Source of the DNA: an uncultured Acidobacteriota bacterium
GTDB lineage: Bacteria; Acidobacteriota; Terriglobia; Terriglobales; Acidobacteriaceae
Length of the DNA stretch: 64,000 bases
Reading direction: 5' to 3'
NCBI GenBank assembly: GCA_903851035.1
Contig: CAINND010000097.1
Location: 37,380 to 101,379 of the forward strand
The translations under genes and the position numbers were made by a program. Shown here piece by piece: positions 48,277 to 58,010 of the stretch (position 1 is the stretch's first letter; each line of letters opens with the position of its first letter). The notes under the pieces were generated by a model. It saw nothing but the letters and a program-made list of their open reading frames with translations, was not told the DNA's origin and did no database searches.

Positions 48277-49878
48277 ATGAGCACCTCATTGAGCGCTGAC
48301 CAATCCGCGCCCCGAAGGGGCAAGGCCGCCGCCGCACTGGTGGCTGCCGGCATCCTGCTCAGCCGCATCAGTGGGCTTATACGCGAGCGTATTTTTGCCC
48401 ACTATCTTGGTACCAGTCTGGCAGCAGATGCCTATCGCGCCGCCTTCCGCGTGCCCAATATGCTGCAAAACCTGCTGGGCGAAGGCGTGCTCTCCGCGTC
48501 ATTTATTCCCGTTTATGCCAAGCTGCGCGCTGAAGGGCGCAACCGGGAGGCCAGCGAATTGGCGGAGGCCACATTTGCCCTGCTGGCCGTGGTGGCCAGC
48601 CTGGTGGTCGCCCTGGGGATTCTGTGTGCACCGCTGCTGGTCAGTCTGCTGGTGCCGGGCTTCCACGGAGAAAAGCGCGCACTGACCATTGCATTGGTGC
48701 GCATTGTTTTTCCCGGTACCGGGCTGCTGGTCTTTTCCGCCTGGTGCCTGGGCGTGCTCAACAGCCACGGGCGATTCTTCCTTTCTTACGCCAGCGGCGT
48801 GGTGATGAACGTCGCGCTGATAGCGGCTCTCATCTGGCAGGGTGGAGTGCGCGGGCAGGGTCCGGTATCGGTGGCCTTCGCCATCAGTTGGGCCTCGGTA
48901 GTGGGAGCTTTGCTGCAGTTTGGCGTGCAACTGCCAACGGTGTTGGGATATCTGCGACCACTGCTGCTCAAGGTGGATGTGCGCTCGGTGCACGTGGCTG
49001 CCGTGCTGACGGCCTTCGTTCCCGTCCTTATCAGCCGCGGCGTCATGCAGATTTCAGGCTTTATTGATCTGCAACTGGCCAGCTTTCTGCCCAAGGGCAA
49101 CGTGCTGCTCACCTACGCGCAGACCTTATATATGCTGCCGGTTTCGCTCTTCGGCATGTCGGTCTCGGCCGCCGAGTTGCCGGCCATGTCCAGCGCCACG
49201 GGCACAGTGGGAGAGGTTGCGGCCACTCTGCGCGGAAGGTTGAGCGGTGGATTGAAGAAGATATCTTTCTTCGTCGTGCCCTCGGCGGTAGCCTTCTTTT
49301 TACTTGGCAACGTGGTCAGTTCCACGCTGTACCGCACGGGACGCTTTACCGAGCAGGACGTCATGTTTGTGTGGGCGGCACTGGCAGGCAGTGGCGTAGG
49401 CATGATGGCGCAGACGATGGCGCGCCTATACTCCTCCACGTTTTATGCCCTGCGTGATACGCGCACGCCGCTGAAGTATGCTGTCATCCGCGTGGCTCTG
49501 ACGCTAGCCCTGGGCTACCTGTGCTCCTTGCCGCTGCCGCGGCTTCTGGGCATCGACCCAAACTGGGGCGTAGCGGGCTTGACTGCTTCCGCCGGTGTGG
49601 CCGGCTGGGTGGAGTTCGTCCTATTGCGCCGGGGATTACAGCAGCGCATCGGCCATGTCGAGAGCTCCCCGGCGAGGCTGGGCAAGTTGTGGTCCGCTGC
49701 ACTATTGGCCGCAGTATTGGCCATCGGCGTCGAATGGTTTCTGCACCTGGGTCATCCGCTGCTGCAAGGCATTCTAGTGCTGGGCGTTTATGGAGTGGCA
49801 TACCTGCTGCTGGCGCAGTGGATGGGCGTGGCGGAAGCGGCCGAAGGCCTGTATCGGCGGCTTGGATTGCGGCGCTAA
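48277..49878 (+). CDS. murJ: lipid II flippase
   Basis: MurJ (533 aa) flips lipid II across the inner membrane for peptidoglycan synthesis. It has 14 membrane helices of the MOP superfamily, and the N-terminus carries the family signature GILLSRISGLIRERIFAHYLG (in parts: GILLSRISGL, RERIFAHYLG) and RVPNMLQNLLGEGVLSASFIP. The frame is open to 48202, but ATG 48277 fits the usual short cytoplasmic start. It is followed by the RNase R gene after 42 bp on the same strand. Confidence 0.96.
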   Translation: MSTSLSADQSAPRRGKAAAALVAAGILLSRISGLIRERIFAHYLGTSLAADAYRAAFRVPNMLQNLLGEGVLSASFIPVYAKLRAEGRNREASELAEATFALLAVVASLVVALGILCAPLLVSLLVPGFHGEKRALTIALVRIVFPGTGLLVFSAWCLGVLNSHGRFFLSYASGVVMNVALIAALIWQGGVRGQGPVSVAFAISWASVVGALLQFGVQLPTVLGYLRPLLLKVDVRSVHVAAVLTAFVPVLISRGVMQISGFIDLQLASFLPKGNVLLTYAQTLYMLPVSLFGMSVSAAELPAMSSATGTVGEVAATLRGRLSGGLKKISFFVVPSAVAFFLLGNVVSSTLYRTGRFTEQDVMFVWAALAGSGVGMMAQTMARLYSSTFYALRDTRTPLKYAVIRVALTLALGYLCSLPLPRLLGIDPNWGVAGLTASAGVAGWVEFVLLRRGLQQRIGHVESSPARLGKLWSAALLAAVLAIGVEWFLHLGHPLLQGILVLGVYGVAYLLLAQWMGVAEAAEGLYRRLGLRR

Positions 49879-49920
49879 CTCGCAACCGGTGCATCAATCG
49901 CGATACCATCTCAAGCAGTG

Positions 49921-52407
49921 ATGATCAGCGAAAGCGACCTCCTCGAACATATTGCCGGGCAGCCGCAGCACGCCGCCGGATTCAAGCAGCTCGTCCGCGA
50001 GCTGAGCCTGCGCGGGCGCGAGCGCGAGGAACTGGAGCACATGCTTGCCGAGCTTGTGGTGCGCGGCAAGCTGGTGCTGGTGGCGCGGGACCGCTACGCG
50101 CTGGCCTCGGCGGCCGTCAATCGCAATCTCGTCGTCGGCACGCTCACCATGCATCGCGACGGCTTTGGTTTTGTGCGTCCTCTGGAACGCGAGGTGCGCG
50201 AGCGGCTGGAGGGCGACGTCTTCATCTCTCCTTTTGACGTGGGCGAGGCCATGCACGGCGACCAGGTTCTGGTCGAGTTATCTCCACATCAGCGGCAGTC
50301 GCGCCGAGAAGGCCGCATCGTGCGCGTCATGGAGCGCGCCCACGCTACCGTCGTCGGAACCTTCCATTACGGCCCGCGCGGCAACTTTGTACGTCCCATG
50401 GACGATCGCATCAAGATGGACATCCTCATCCCTGAAGGAGAAGAGCTGGAGGCGCGTCCGGCGGAGAGCCTGGCACGACGCCGTGAAGACCGCGTGCTTG
50501 GCACGGAGGCCAGCGAGCGCCAGTGGAGCGATCTGGAAGGCGTAGTGGTGGATTGCGAGATCACCAGCTGGCCCACGGCTTCGCGTAATCCCCGTGGACG
50601 CGTTGTGGAGATTCTGGGTTACGAGGATGATTTCGGCGTGGATGTGGAGATCATGATCCGCAAGCATCACCTGCCGCATCATTTTCCGCCCTCGGTGATT
50701 GACGAAGCGAAGGCAGCCTGCGGGGAGATACCGCGCGAAGAGCTTGTTGGCCGCCGCGACTTCCGCGCACTGCCCATTGTGACCATTGATGGCGAGACCG
50801 CCCGCGACTTTGACGATGCGGTGCATGTGCGCCGGCTAGCGGGCGGACATTACGAATTGCAAGTCCACATCGCCGACGTGGCGCACTATGTAAAGCCTGG
50901 CATGGACATGGATCACGAGGCGGAGATTCGCGGCACCAGCGTCTATTTTCCTGACCGTGCCGTGCCCATGCTGCCCATCGAACTCTCTACCGACATCTGC
51001 TCACTGCGCCCGCAGGTGGAGCGGCTTGCTATGTCCTGCGTCATGGAGATGGATGGCCAGGGCGAAATCATCGGCTATGAGCTGATGCCAGGCGTCATCC
51101 GCAGCGCCGAGCGCATGACATACACGGCGGTGCAAAAGGTTCTGGATGGCGACACCGAGGCGCGCGCGCGCTACGCACCGCTCATCGAGAGCTTTGAATT
51201 GATGCGCGAACTGGCTGAGGTGCTTAACGCCAAGCGCCAGCGCCGCGGCTCTATTGACTTCGACCTGCCGGAGCCGCTGATCGAGTTCGACGCCGAGGGT
51301 CTGATGAAGGGCGTCACGCGCTCCGAGCGTCTTTTCAGCAACCGCATTATCGAGGAGTTCATGCTGGCCGCCAATGAAACCGTGGCAACGCATCTGGAAG
51401 GGAAGGGCGTGCCCTCGCTCTACCGCGTGCATGAGCCGCCTGATCCCAAGCGCGTCTACGAGTTTGAGAACCTTGCTGCGGCCTTTGGCTACTCGCTCGG
51501 CGTGGGAGCCATGCCTGTGGCGCGCTTTCGCCTCAAGCCGGAGCATCGGGTTGAGCGTCGCGGCACGGCCCGACGGCAGAAGCCCAAAGAAATTGAACTG
51601 CCACATGAAGCTGCAATCACGCCGATGATGTATCAACATCTGGCCGCCAAACTGACGGGCAAGCCCGAGGAGCGCATCGTCAGCTACCTGATGCTGCGTT
51701 CGCTGCGGCAGGCGCGCTATAGCGAGATTAACGATGGACACTTTGCGCTGGCCGCCACCTGTTATACGCATTTCACCTCGCCCATCCGCCGCTACCCGGA
51801 CCTGCTCATCCACCGCATCCTGAAGCATGTGCTGGCCCATAGCCCGGAGCGCATGGATTCTGCTGTGCCGATTGGCTCCGGCGGCCACGTGGAGCAGCAT
51901 GCCGAGCGGTTGTGGCCCTCGCGTGGAGCCGCGCCAACGATGCCGGAAGCGCGCCACAGGCCGAAGGCCGTTGGTCCTTCCACAGAGGACGAGCTGCGCC
52001 ATCAGGCCGAGGACGCCAGCTTTGCCGAGCGCCGAGCCGATGCCGCTGAACGTGAACTGATCGAGTGGAAAAAGCTGAAGTTCATGGCAGACCGCGTGGG
52101 CGAGGACTTTGACGGGCTCATCATCAGCATTACCAAGTACGGCATATTTGTGGAGCTGATGGACCTCTTCGTTGAGGGGCTGGTGCCACTCAGCGCCATG
52201 CACGACGATCATTACGTCTTCCACGAAAATACACGGCAGATTATCGGTCGCAGCTCGCGGAAAACGTACTCACTTGGCGATCGCGTGCGCGTGCTGCTGG
52301 ACCGCGTGGATAGCGTGGAGCGCAAGCTGCAATTTGCCTTTATGGAGGCGCGGCCGTCACCCCGGGGACGCCAGGGTAAGCGACAGGGCAAGCGTCGCCA
52401 CTACTGA
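49921..52407 (+). CDS. rnr: ribonuclease R
   Basis: RNase R (about 828 aa) is a processive 3'-5' exoribonuclease that degrades structured RNA. It has a winged-helix start (SESDLLEHIAGQP), OB-fold cold-shock-like domains with HRDGFGFVRP, and the RNB catalytic domain with the aspartates in DGETARDFDDAVHV. HFTSPIRRYPDLLIHRIL and a C-terminal S1 domain (GLIISITKYGIFVELMD) follow, then a basic tail RGRQGKRQGKRRHY. An acidic stretch of about 75 residues is inserted after the RYPDLL motif, longer than in E. coli. The GTG at 49918 could also be the start. Confidence 0.96.
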   Translation: MISESDLLEHIAGQPQHAAGFKQLVRELSLRGREREELEHMLAELVVRGKLVLVARDRYALASAAVNRNLVVGTLTMHRDGFGFVRPLEREVRERLEGDVFISPFDVGEAMHGDQVLVELSPHQRQSRREGRIVRVMERAHATVVGTFHYGPRGNFVRPMDDRIKMDILIPEGEELEARPAESLARRREDRVLGTEASERQWSDLEGVVVDCEITSWPTASRNPRGRVVEILGYEDDFGVDVEIMIRKHHLPHHFPPSVIDEAKAACGEIPREELVGRRDFRALPIVTIDGETARDFDDAVHVRRLAGGHYELQVHIADVAHYVKPGMDMDHEAEIRGTSVYFPDRAVPMLPIELSTDICSLRPQVERLAMSCVMEMDGQGEIIGYELMPGVIRSAERMTYTAVQKVLDGDTEARARYAPLIESFELMRELAEVLNAKRQRRGSIDFDLPEPLIEFDAEGLMKGVTRSERLFSNRIIEEFMLAANETVATHLEGKGVPSLYRVHEPPDPKRVYEFENLAAAFGYSLGVGAMPVARFRLKPEHRVERRGTARRQKPKEIELPHEAAITPMMYQHLAAKLTGKPEERIVSYLMLRSLRQARYSEINDGHFALAATCYTHFTSPIRRYPDLLIHRILKHVLAHSPERMDSAVPIGSGGHVEQHAERLWPSRGAAPTMPEARHRPKAVGPSTEDELRHQAEDASFAERRADAAERELIEWKKLKFMADRVGEDFDGLIISITKYGIFVELMDLFVEGLVPLSAMHDDHYVFHENTRQIIGRSSRKTYSLGDRVRVLLDRVDSVERKLQFAFMEARPSPRGRQGKRQGKRRHY

Positions 52408-52482
52408 CGGTCACGGCACTTGGGCGCCGGGCCGTCTTCCAGTACAATTTCTTAAGCATAAGTTTTGCGAGGATCAGGAAAC

Positions 52483-52749
52483 ATGGCTCACATGGTGAAG
52501 TGCGTAAAGCTGGGACGCGAGGCCGAAGGTCTTGACGAGGCTCCCTTTGACAGCCCGCTGGGGCAGCGAATTTACGAGAACGTAAGCAAGCAGGCCTGGG
52601 CAGACTGGCAGAACCATATGAAAATGCTGCTCAACGAGTATCGCCTGCAGCCGTGGAAAAAGGAGCACCAGGACTTCATCGTGCAGCAGATGGAGCAGTA
52701 CTTCTTTGGCCAGGGCGGGCAGGCTCCCGAGGGCTACAAGCCTCAATAG
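52483..52749 (+). CDS. yggX: Fe(II)-trafficking / oxidative damage protection protein
   Basis: YggX (88 aa) is a small protein that protects Fe-S enzymes and is thought to handle labile iron. The family pattern is visible: CVKLGREAEGLDEAPF near the start with its single conserved Cys, GQRIYENVSKQAWADWQNH, and NEYRLQP near the middle. AGGAA precedes ATG 52483. It lies just after the RNase R gene and before tRNA-Pro. Confidence 0.95.
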   Translation: MAHMVKCVKLGREAEGLDEAPFDSPLGQRIYENVSKQAWADWQNHMKMLLNEYRLQPWKKEHQDFIVQQMEQYFFGQGGQAPEGYKPQ

Positions 52750-52891
52750 ATATCGGGATTAAGGCACCGGAGCTGCATTCAGAAGGGCTCCGGCGCGCGG
52801 CTGCGATGGCCCCTGGCGAGCAGTTGTACGCCACCGGCCACAGAGTGCTAAAATTGTTTTACCCCTTCAGTGCGCCTGCACTGTAAACCGT

Positions 52892-52968
52892 CGGGATGTG
52901 GCTCAGCCTGGTAGAGCACTCGCTTGGGGTGCGAGGGGTCGGCAGTTCAAATCTGCCCATCCCGACCA
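52892..52968 (+). tRNA. tRNA-Pro (anticodon GGG)
   Basis: The acceptor CGGGATG pairs with CATCCCG, then A and CCA. The anticodon stem CTCGC/GCGAG encloses TTGGGGT, giving GGG (52926-52928). The T loop TTCAAAT is intact. This is the integration site of the element to its right; the 3' part (from 52922) is repeated at 58011. Confidence 0.95.
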
Positions 52969-52978
52969 TTCTTTTCTT
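52922..52978 (+). repeat. attL-type direct repeat (tRNA-Pro 3' half)
   Basis: These 57 bases are identical to 58011-58067. They run from the anticodon arm of tRNA-Pro to 10 bases past CCA. Confidence 0.93.
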
Positions 52979-53126
52979 GCACTTGCAAAACCCCATCACA
53001 AACCATCGCAAACGAGGGCAACGCTCCCTCTGGGGGAAATCCAAAGGAGCGTGTAAACGTGGCGACGGCTGCTGCTGGCACAAAAGGTCGGAGAGAAGCT
53101 TGGGGGGATGAAGTAGAATACCTGAA

Positions 53127-54353
53127 ATGATGAAATCTTCCTTACATAAGAACGGGACCAAACCGGGGGGCACAACCAAAAAGAGCAGGCCAGTCGTGAT
53201 AGACCTCTTCGCCGGAGCCGGAGGGCTTGCGCTGGGCTTTGAGCAGGCGGGGTTCTCGACGGCGGTGGCGCTTGATAGCGACGCGACCTGTGCTGACTGC
53301 CTCCGCGTGAACTTCCCGGAGACCGCAGTGATACACCGGGACATTAGATCCATTAGCGGGAAAGACATCCTGAACGAGGCGGGATTGGGAGGCCGGGAGG
53401 TAGATGTCGTTGCCGGAGGACCTCCCTGCCAAGGCTTCAGCCTGATTGGACTCAGGGACCCGAAGGACGCGCGAAGCGGCCTTGTGTTTGAGTTCCACCG
53501 ATTAGTCACCGAGATACAGCCCAAGTTCTTCGTCATGGAGAACGTGCCGGGGATTCTTAACGCGCATAAGGGAAAGTTCTTTCATAGTTTGATCAAATTG
53601 CTGGAGAGAGATGGATACAGGGTTGTCAGCCCGGTAAGGGTTCTGAACGCGGCGCAATTTGGAGTTCCACAGAATAGGCAAAGAGTTTTCATTCTCGGAG
53701 TGAGAAATGACCTTGCCTTCAACCCAAAGTACCCAATTCAGTCGCACATATCTCCTCGGGAAAATCAGGGGAACGCCTCAGACTCTGGACTGTTTGATCA
53801 CTCGCTGCCGATTACACCCACGGTTCGGGACGCAATCGCCGACCTTCCCAGGGTCGACGACTATGAGGAGCTAATAGTATCCGACGAGATTCCCTACGAC
53901 ATTGAGCCACTTTCAGACTACGCGCGGATGATGCGGGGGTTGCTGAAAGACCCGGGGAGCGCGCTGCGCCCTCCCAAGTCATGGAACTCCTCAATCTGTA
54001 CAGGATGTCGCAGGACCGTGCATGGGCCAGTGCTAGCTAAGCGCTGCGCGGAGACACCCCCCGGAGAAACGCTACCGATAAGCCGCCTGTATAAGCTTCA
54101 ATGGGATAACATCGCCAACACGCTACGCGCGGGAACACCAACCGAGCGGGGTTCCTATTCTTCGCCTAGGCCAATTCACCCCGAACAACCTAGGGTCGTA
54201 ACCGTCCGGGAGGGTGCCCGCCTTCAGAGTTTTCCTGACTGGCACCGGTTTCACATCACAAAGTGGCATGGCTTCCGGCAGGTCGGAAACGCGGTTCCGC
54301 CGTTATTGGCTCGGGCCGTTGCGAAGGAAATTCTACGCGCCCTTAAATCGTAG
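53127..54353 (+). CDS. DNA (cytosine-5) methyltransferase
   Basis: A 408-aa C5 methylase with the motifs in order: I (VIDLFAGAGGLALGFEQAG), IV with the catalytic Cys (VAGGPPCQGFSLIG), VI (FFVMENVPGIL), VIII (QNRQRVFILGVR), and IX-X (LQSFPDWHRF, QVGNAVPPLLARAVA). The target-recognition region lies between about residues 230 and 345 and includes a CTGCRRT segment. It overlaps the endonuclease gene, which is convergent, by 11 bp at the 3' ends. It protects the host DNA from that enzyme. The recognition site is not readable from the sequence. Confidence 0.94.
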   Translation: MMKSSLHKNGTKPGGTTKKSRPVVIDLFAGAGGLALGFEQAGFSTAVALDSDATCADCLRVNFPETAVIHRDIRSISGKDILNEAGLGGREVDVVAGGPPCQGFSLIGLRDPKDARSGLVFEFHRLVTEIQPKFFVMENVPGILNAHKGKFFHSLIKLLERDGYRVVSPVRVLNAAQFGVPQNRQRVFILGVRNDLAFNPKYPIQSHISPRENQGNASDSGLFDHSLPITPTVRDAIADLPRVDDYEELIVSDEIPYDIEPLSDYARMMRGLLKDPGSALRPPKSWNSSICTGCRRTVHGPVLAKRCAETPPGETLPISRLYKLQWDNIANTLRAGTPTERGSYSSPRPIHPEQPRVVTVREGARLQSFPDWHRFHITKWHGFRQVGNAVPPLLARAVAKEILRALKS

Positions 54354-55227
54354 CTGGAAGTTCTCGCACTTTCCCTCGTTTTCTCTTGTCGGAAACCGTC
54401 TTCTGAAGGCTCTTTTCGGTCACCAATTTATCGCGGTCAGGATTGGGAGCAAGTATGCTGGGCAACGTCATGGAGTCAATGGATATCTTCTCTTGAAGCT
54501 TTAGAAGGTACTTTCCGTTCACACATTCAAGTTTGTACGAATGGATATAGACGAAATCTCCGGCATCTGCTGGACGAAAATGGCTCAGGTCGAATTGACT
54601 TCTCAGTTGTCCCAGCAGGTGGTCTTGAATTACTAAAAGGTACTTCTTTTTCAACCTTGAGAGCTGCCTACCCTTATGCAACATTTGAACAAGGATCTTC
54701 TTGGATGCGTCCTTCGTGTTCATCCCATATGAATATTGTTCTTTCAGTGCTCCAGCCAGATAGTCGTTTCGCGCAGTCCAGATCGAGCCGCTGCCACTCG
54801 TACCCATCGACTGCACCTCGATTCCAATAAAGTCATCCACTTTATCGTCTTTCAGAGTGACTAGCGCGAAATCAAGATTGCCAGCGCCGCCAAGCTTGAG
54901 TTCCTTAGCCAAGTAGACAGTAGTTCCGGTCAGGCCAAACGCAGCGGCGGCATCTTTGAAAATAATGTCATCCTGCTCGAACCTCTTAGGGCAGACTATC
55001 CAGGCAGCGTGCTCTCCTTTTCGGATCAATCCTGCTGTGCAGTTACCGATCAGTGGATTTGGTTTAGCTTTCCTTATCTTGTTGCAGTTTTCTTCACAGA
55101 ACGGACACTTGGCGTCTCGTACAGGTGCATTCGCCAACTCAGTTCGCAACCTGTCCCACGGCTCTCCAGTAGGACAAGCATCATGGGTCGGAAAACCAAA
55201 TAATTCAAGCGGTCGTTGAAAGCTCAT
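54343..55227 (-). CDS. NotI-family-like restriction endonuclease
   Basis: A 294-aa protein that starts RPLELFGFPTHDACPTGEPW. A group of cysteines follows near the N-terminus (CPFCEENCNK, GNCTAG, VCPKRF), as in the Cys4 iron site of NotI. A PD-(D/E)xK type core follows, with Asp in NLDFALVTL and Glu-x-Gln in GIEVQSMGTSGSG, the same residues as NotI's active site. This assignment comes from motif recall, not alignment. NotI itself cuts a rare 8-bp GC site. It is encoded opposite a C5 methylase and so forms a type II system. Confidence 0.75.
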   Translation of the reverse strand: MSFQRPLELFGFPTHDACPTGEPWDRLRTELANAPVRDAKCPFCEENCNKIRKAKPNPLIGNCTAGLIRKGEHAAWIVCPKRFEQDDIIFKDAAAAFGLTGTTVYLAKELKLGGAGNLDFALVTLKDDKVDDFIGIEVQSMGTSGSGSIWTARNDYLAGALKEQYSYGMNTKDASKKILVQMLHKGRQLSRLKKKYLLVIQDHLLGQLRSQFDLSHFRPADAGDFVYIHSYKLECVNGKYLLKLQEKISIDSMTLPSILAPNPDRDKLVTEKSLQKTVSDKRKRGKVRELPATI

Positions 55228-55579
55228 GCTACTCCTCTAGGCTGCATCGGCCTTGCACTATAAAAAGAGTAGCTTGATAGCAGTCAATAATCAACGACCG
55301 TAGCCAGTAGCACAAGTGTTTGAGGCGCGCCTCCGATCTCAGTGACGTGCTCAAATACCAATTAGATTAGTGACTTTCCGGGAGCGGGCTAATGCTCTAT
55401 CTTTAATGATTGCATGCAGTTACATGCCACACTGTTTGTTGCCTGTGCAGTGGGCAGTAATTGGCGTAATTGATAGACAACGAAAGTCAACACTGCCTAG
55501 CCACGCTACCAGGCAATACAAAGTCCCCTTTCCAAACGCTGTAATTCCATGCAGTAAATGCCTAAGACATGTTGCCCCA
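55228..55579. other. AT-rich gap in the element
   Basis: 352 bp with no coding sequence that I can support. It may hold the promoters of the endonuclease and of the original excisionase copy. Confidence 0.5.
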
Positions 55580-55771
55580 ATCAAGCAGAGAGAGCCAGCT
55601 GCGTTCCTGCTGCCCGTTAATGAGGCTTCAGAGCGTCTAGGTATTAAACCGTCAACAATTTGATCATGATTCTCAAACGCAAGAGATTTGAAGTCGTGAG
55701 GGTGGCCGTTGTGTACGCATCACTGAACATTCAGTTCAGCAACTGATTGACGACAATACCATGCCGCCATT
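55580..55771 (+). pseudogene. decayed second copy of the excisionase-like gene
   Basis: The 192 bases match the gene at 56047 codon for codon in many places (for example GAGCGTCTAG, ATTCTCAA, GTCGTGAG, GACGACAATACC). A codon for Arg has become TGA (in ACAATTTGATCATGA), and two single-base deletions shift the frame. No intact start remains. This indicates an old duplication, or two elements merged. Confidence 0.75.
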
Positions 55772-56046
55772 ACGTTTTAGCCCAGCCGCATCGGAGCATC
55801 CTGATGTGTGATATCTCGCTTACGAAGATATTTGTCAGTTTTACAAGTGTGTTATAGCGGACTAATGTCCACGTCACCCCCGCGTTTCGGTGTAACAAAT
55901 AGTTAGTTAATCCAACACTTCGTAGTATGTCGCAGTAACTAATCTACAGTCATAGCATGTGTTAACGACCTGGTCTGCTAAGGGCAAGAATATTTCTCTT
56001 TGCAAGTGTTGTAAAACCTGTAATAACTAAAAATAGAGGAGTACAA

Positions 56047-56253
56047 ATGAAACAAAAGGAGCCTGTGGGACGCCTGCTTACCGTAAAGGAAGCTGCGGAG
56101 CGTCTAGTTGTTAAACCAGCGACCATTCGTTCATGGATTCTCAAGAGAACGAAACTAGAAGTCGTAAGAATTGGCCGCTGTGTGCGTATTACGGAGAGAT
56201 CAGTCCAACAGTTAATCGACGACAATACCACTCCGCCGGAAGTGGAGCGCTGA
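56047..56253 (+). CDS. excisionase-like helix-turn-helix protein
   Basis: A 68-aa protein with the MerR-type excisionase HTH: LLTVKEAAERLVVKPATIRS, then WILKRTKLEVVRIGR, RITERSVQQLIDD. This is the HTH_17 pattern found in Xis-type recombination directionality factors and small regulators. It would bind the ends of the element and direct the integrase to excise. Its role is inferred from size and position. The next gene starts 13 bp later. Confidence 0.85.
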   Translation: MKQKEPVGRLLTVKEAAERLVVKPATIRSWILKRTKLEVVRIGRCVRITERSVQQLIDDNTTPPEVER

Positions 56254-56266
56254 CGAGGAGGCCGCT

Positions 56267-56518
56267 GTGAATGACAGAGAATCAAGATACCAAGAGTTGG
56301 AGGCAATTATTGAGCTCCAATGCCCTGGTTCGACCGAAAACCTGAAAACGAGAAATCGCTTGGTTTTCATCTGTGAAGCAGCAGCAGTCTCAGACCTAAG
56401 TGATGAGGAATTACATTTTATTGGGGCACTAGTGAAAGTAGCTGGGAAATACGGTTGCACACTTGTGATCGGCCCACAGGACAGGGCCACGGCATATCGC
56501 TTAAAAGTCGACCCGTAG
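56267..56518 (+). CDS. 83-aa protein of unknown function
   Basis: Starts at GTG with GAGGAGG five bases before it, 13 bp after the excisionase-like gene, so the two are probably co-transcribed. It is mostly helical (RYQELEAIIELQCPGSTEN, LSDEELHFIGALVKVAGKYG) with two cysteines. No family is recognised. It faces the integrase, whose stop is 25 bp away. Confidence 0.7.
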   Translation: MNDRESRYQELEAIIELQCPGSTENLKTRNRLVFICEAAAVSDLSDEELHFIGALVKVAGKYGCTLVIGPQDRATAYRLKVDP

Positions 56519-56543
56519 GAATTCGGGATTTGCCAACAGCCAC

Positions 56544-57659
56544 TTACTCTTTACGGGTACGCTTCTTTGCTGAAGGCTTGGAGCCATTCAAGATATCGAC
56601 AGCTTTTTTGTACGACTTCTGCCCGATGTGGCCGTATCGCTTTACCATTGCTGCCATGGTCGAAGCACTCCAGCCAAGGATACTTGCTACAACTGGATAA
56701 GGGACTCCTCCTTCCAGCATTTTTGTGGCCGACGTATGCCTCTGATCGTGGAAACGACAAGTTACACCAGCACGTTTACGTGCTGTAGACCAAGCGCGCT
56801 TCCAGCCTCCGATATGCTTTAAGGGATTGCTAATGCAAACGAGCGTCTTATTTGTTCCTTTGCCCTTAATGTAGATGCGTTGTGTAGGAAACACAAAATG
56901 GTCTGGTTGCCGGTCCGGGAACTTGGCTGCCCACTCCTTAAGGCGATTTAGTGCGCGTTCATTGAGAGGAATGATCCGATTGCGTCCGTACTTGGTTTTC
57001 GATTTACCAACCCTTAGCGTGGCCCCCTTCAGATCTACCATGCTCCATGTCAGTTCCTTGATTTCGTCAGAGCGCATACCAGTTGATAGGGCAACTGTCA
57101 CTGCTACAACGAGAGACTTCGAAGTGCTTATCTCGCATTCAGATATCAACCGATCCTCCTGGTCAGGATTCAACGCCATTCCGACCGTTTCCGGTTCTGC
57201 TAGAGGACGGATCTTGCCCTGGAGTGCGTTCCAGCACCCTGCCTGCTTCAGGATTCCGCGGAACGCACCAAACTCGATGTTGACAGTGCGGGGACCGGCC
57301 CCTTCCTGTAGCCGAGCCTGTTGGTATTTCTTGAAATCATGATCTGTGATCTCGTCGAGCAGTTTGCGGCCAAATGCCGGGATGAGGTGCTTGGCCGCAT
57401 AGATCGCTATGGATGCGGTTGTTGGGGTGACGTCCAGCTTTCTGGATTCGAGGTATTCCTGACATGCCACAGAGAATGTCTTACTCGCCTGAATCCGCTT
57501 GATATCGTACGAACCCTCTTCGCACTGACGTTTAACCGCCGTCTGGATTTCCTGAGCGAGTTTCTTCGATCTCGTCTTGGTGCTTGCTCGATAGCGGCGT
57601 TTTCTGAAGATAAAGTCGTACCACCAAACGCGAGAGTTGGGATATTTGAAAAGCGACAC
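56544..57659 (-). CDS. tyrosine-type site-specific integrase
   Basis: A 371-aa recombinase. The N-terminal region (about residues 60-150) is the SAM-like core-binding domain. The catalytic part has the first Arg in STGMRSDEIKELTW, a Lys in GKSKTKYGRNRI, the His-x-x-Arg box FHDQRHTSATKML, and the nucleophile Tyr in VKRYGHIG. The last His of the family reads GH after Tyr, as usual. It is oriented towards the interior and lies close to attR, which is typical of tRNA-integrating elements. It should recombine the 57-bp repeat. Confidence 0.92.
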   Translation of the reverse strand: MSLFKYPNSRVWWYDFIFRKRRYRASTKTRSKKLAQEIQTAVKRQCEEGSYDIKRIQASKTFSVACQEYLESRKLDVTPTTASIAIYAAKHLIPAFGRKLLDEITDHDFKKYQQARLQEGAGPRTVNIEFGAFRGILKQAGCWNALQGKIRPLAEPETVGMALNPDQEDRLISECEISTSKSLVVAVTVALSTGMRSDEIKELTWSMVDLKGATLRVGKSKTKYGRNRIIPLNERALNRLKEWAAKFPDRQPDHFVFPTQRIYIKGKGTNKTLVCISNPLKHIGGWKRAWSTARKRAGVTCRFHDQRHTSATKMLEGGVPYPVVASILGWSASTMAAMVKRYGHIGQKSYKKAVDILNGSKPSAKKRTRKE

Positions 57660-58010
57660 CGTGCGCCTCGATGTTTCCTGTTAAATTACTTGAATAACGG
57701 GTTGGATTGTGACATGAAATATACGTAACGTCAAAATAAGTTGTGGTACAAGTGAGAATAACGCATCGCATGGGTTGTACGTGGAGGCATATGGCATCAG
57801 GTGATAACAAAGGGATGGGTGCATGAAACGGCTAAATAATATAATTGTTATCTGGGGATTTCTCAAAGGACTGACGACCCATTTGCCCCGTTAACAGCAG
57901 TATGGGTAGGTAACACATGAATCGAGCCAATCGCTTGTAATCGTTGAAGATAACTAATGGTTACTACGTTATTGATGGGTAGGCCTTACAGCTTGGGCGC
58001 AAGGGGCCAT
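57660..58010. other. AT-rich region between integrase and attR
   Basis: 351 bp without a gene. It probably holds the integrase promoter and arm-type binding sites; I see no clear repeats. Confidence 0.5.

Noticed and set aside
51001-52224. Minus-strand frame of 407 codons within the RNase R gene
   Set aside because: RNase R motifs run through the same DNA on the plus strand; the antisense frame has no domain.
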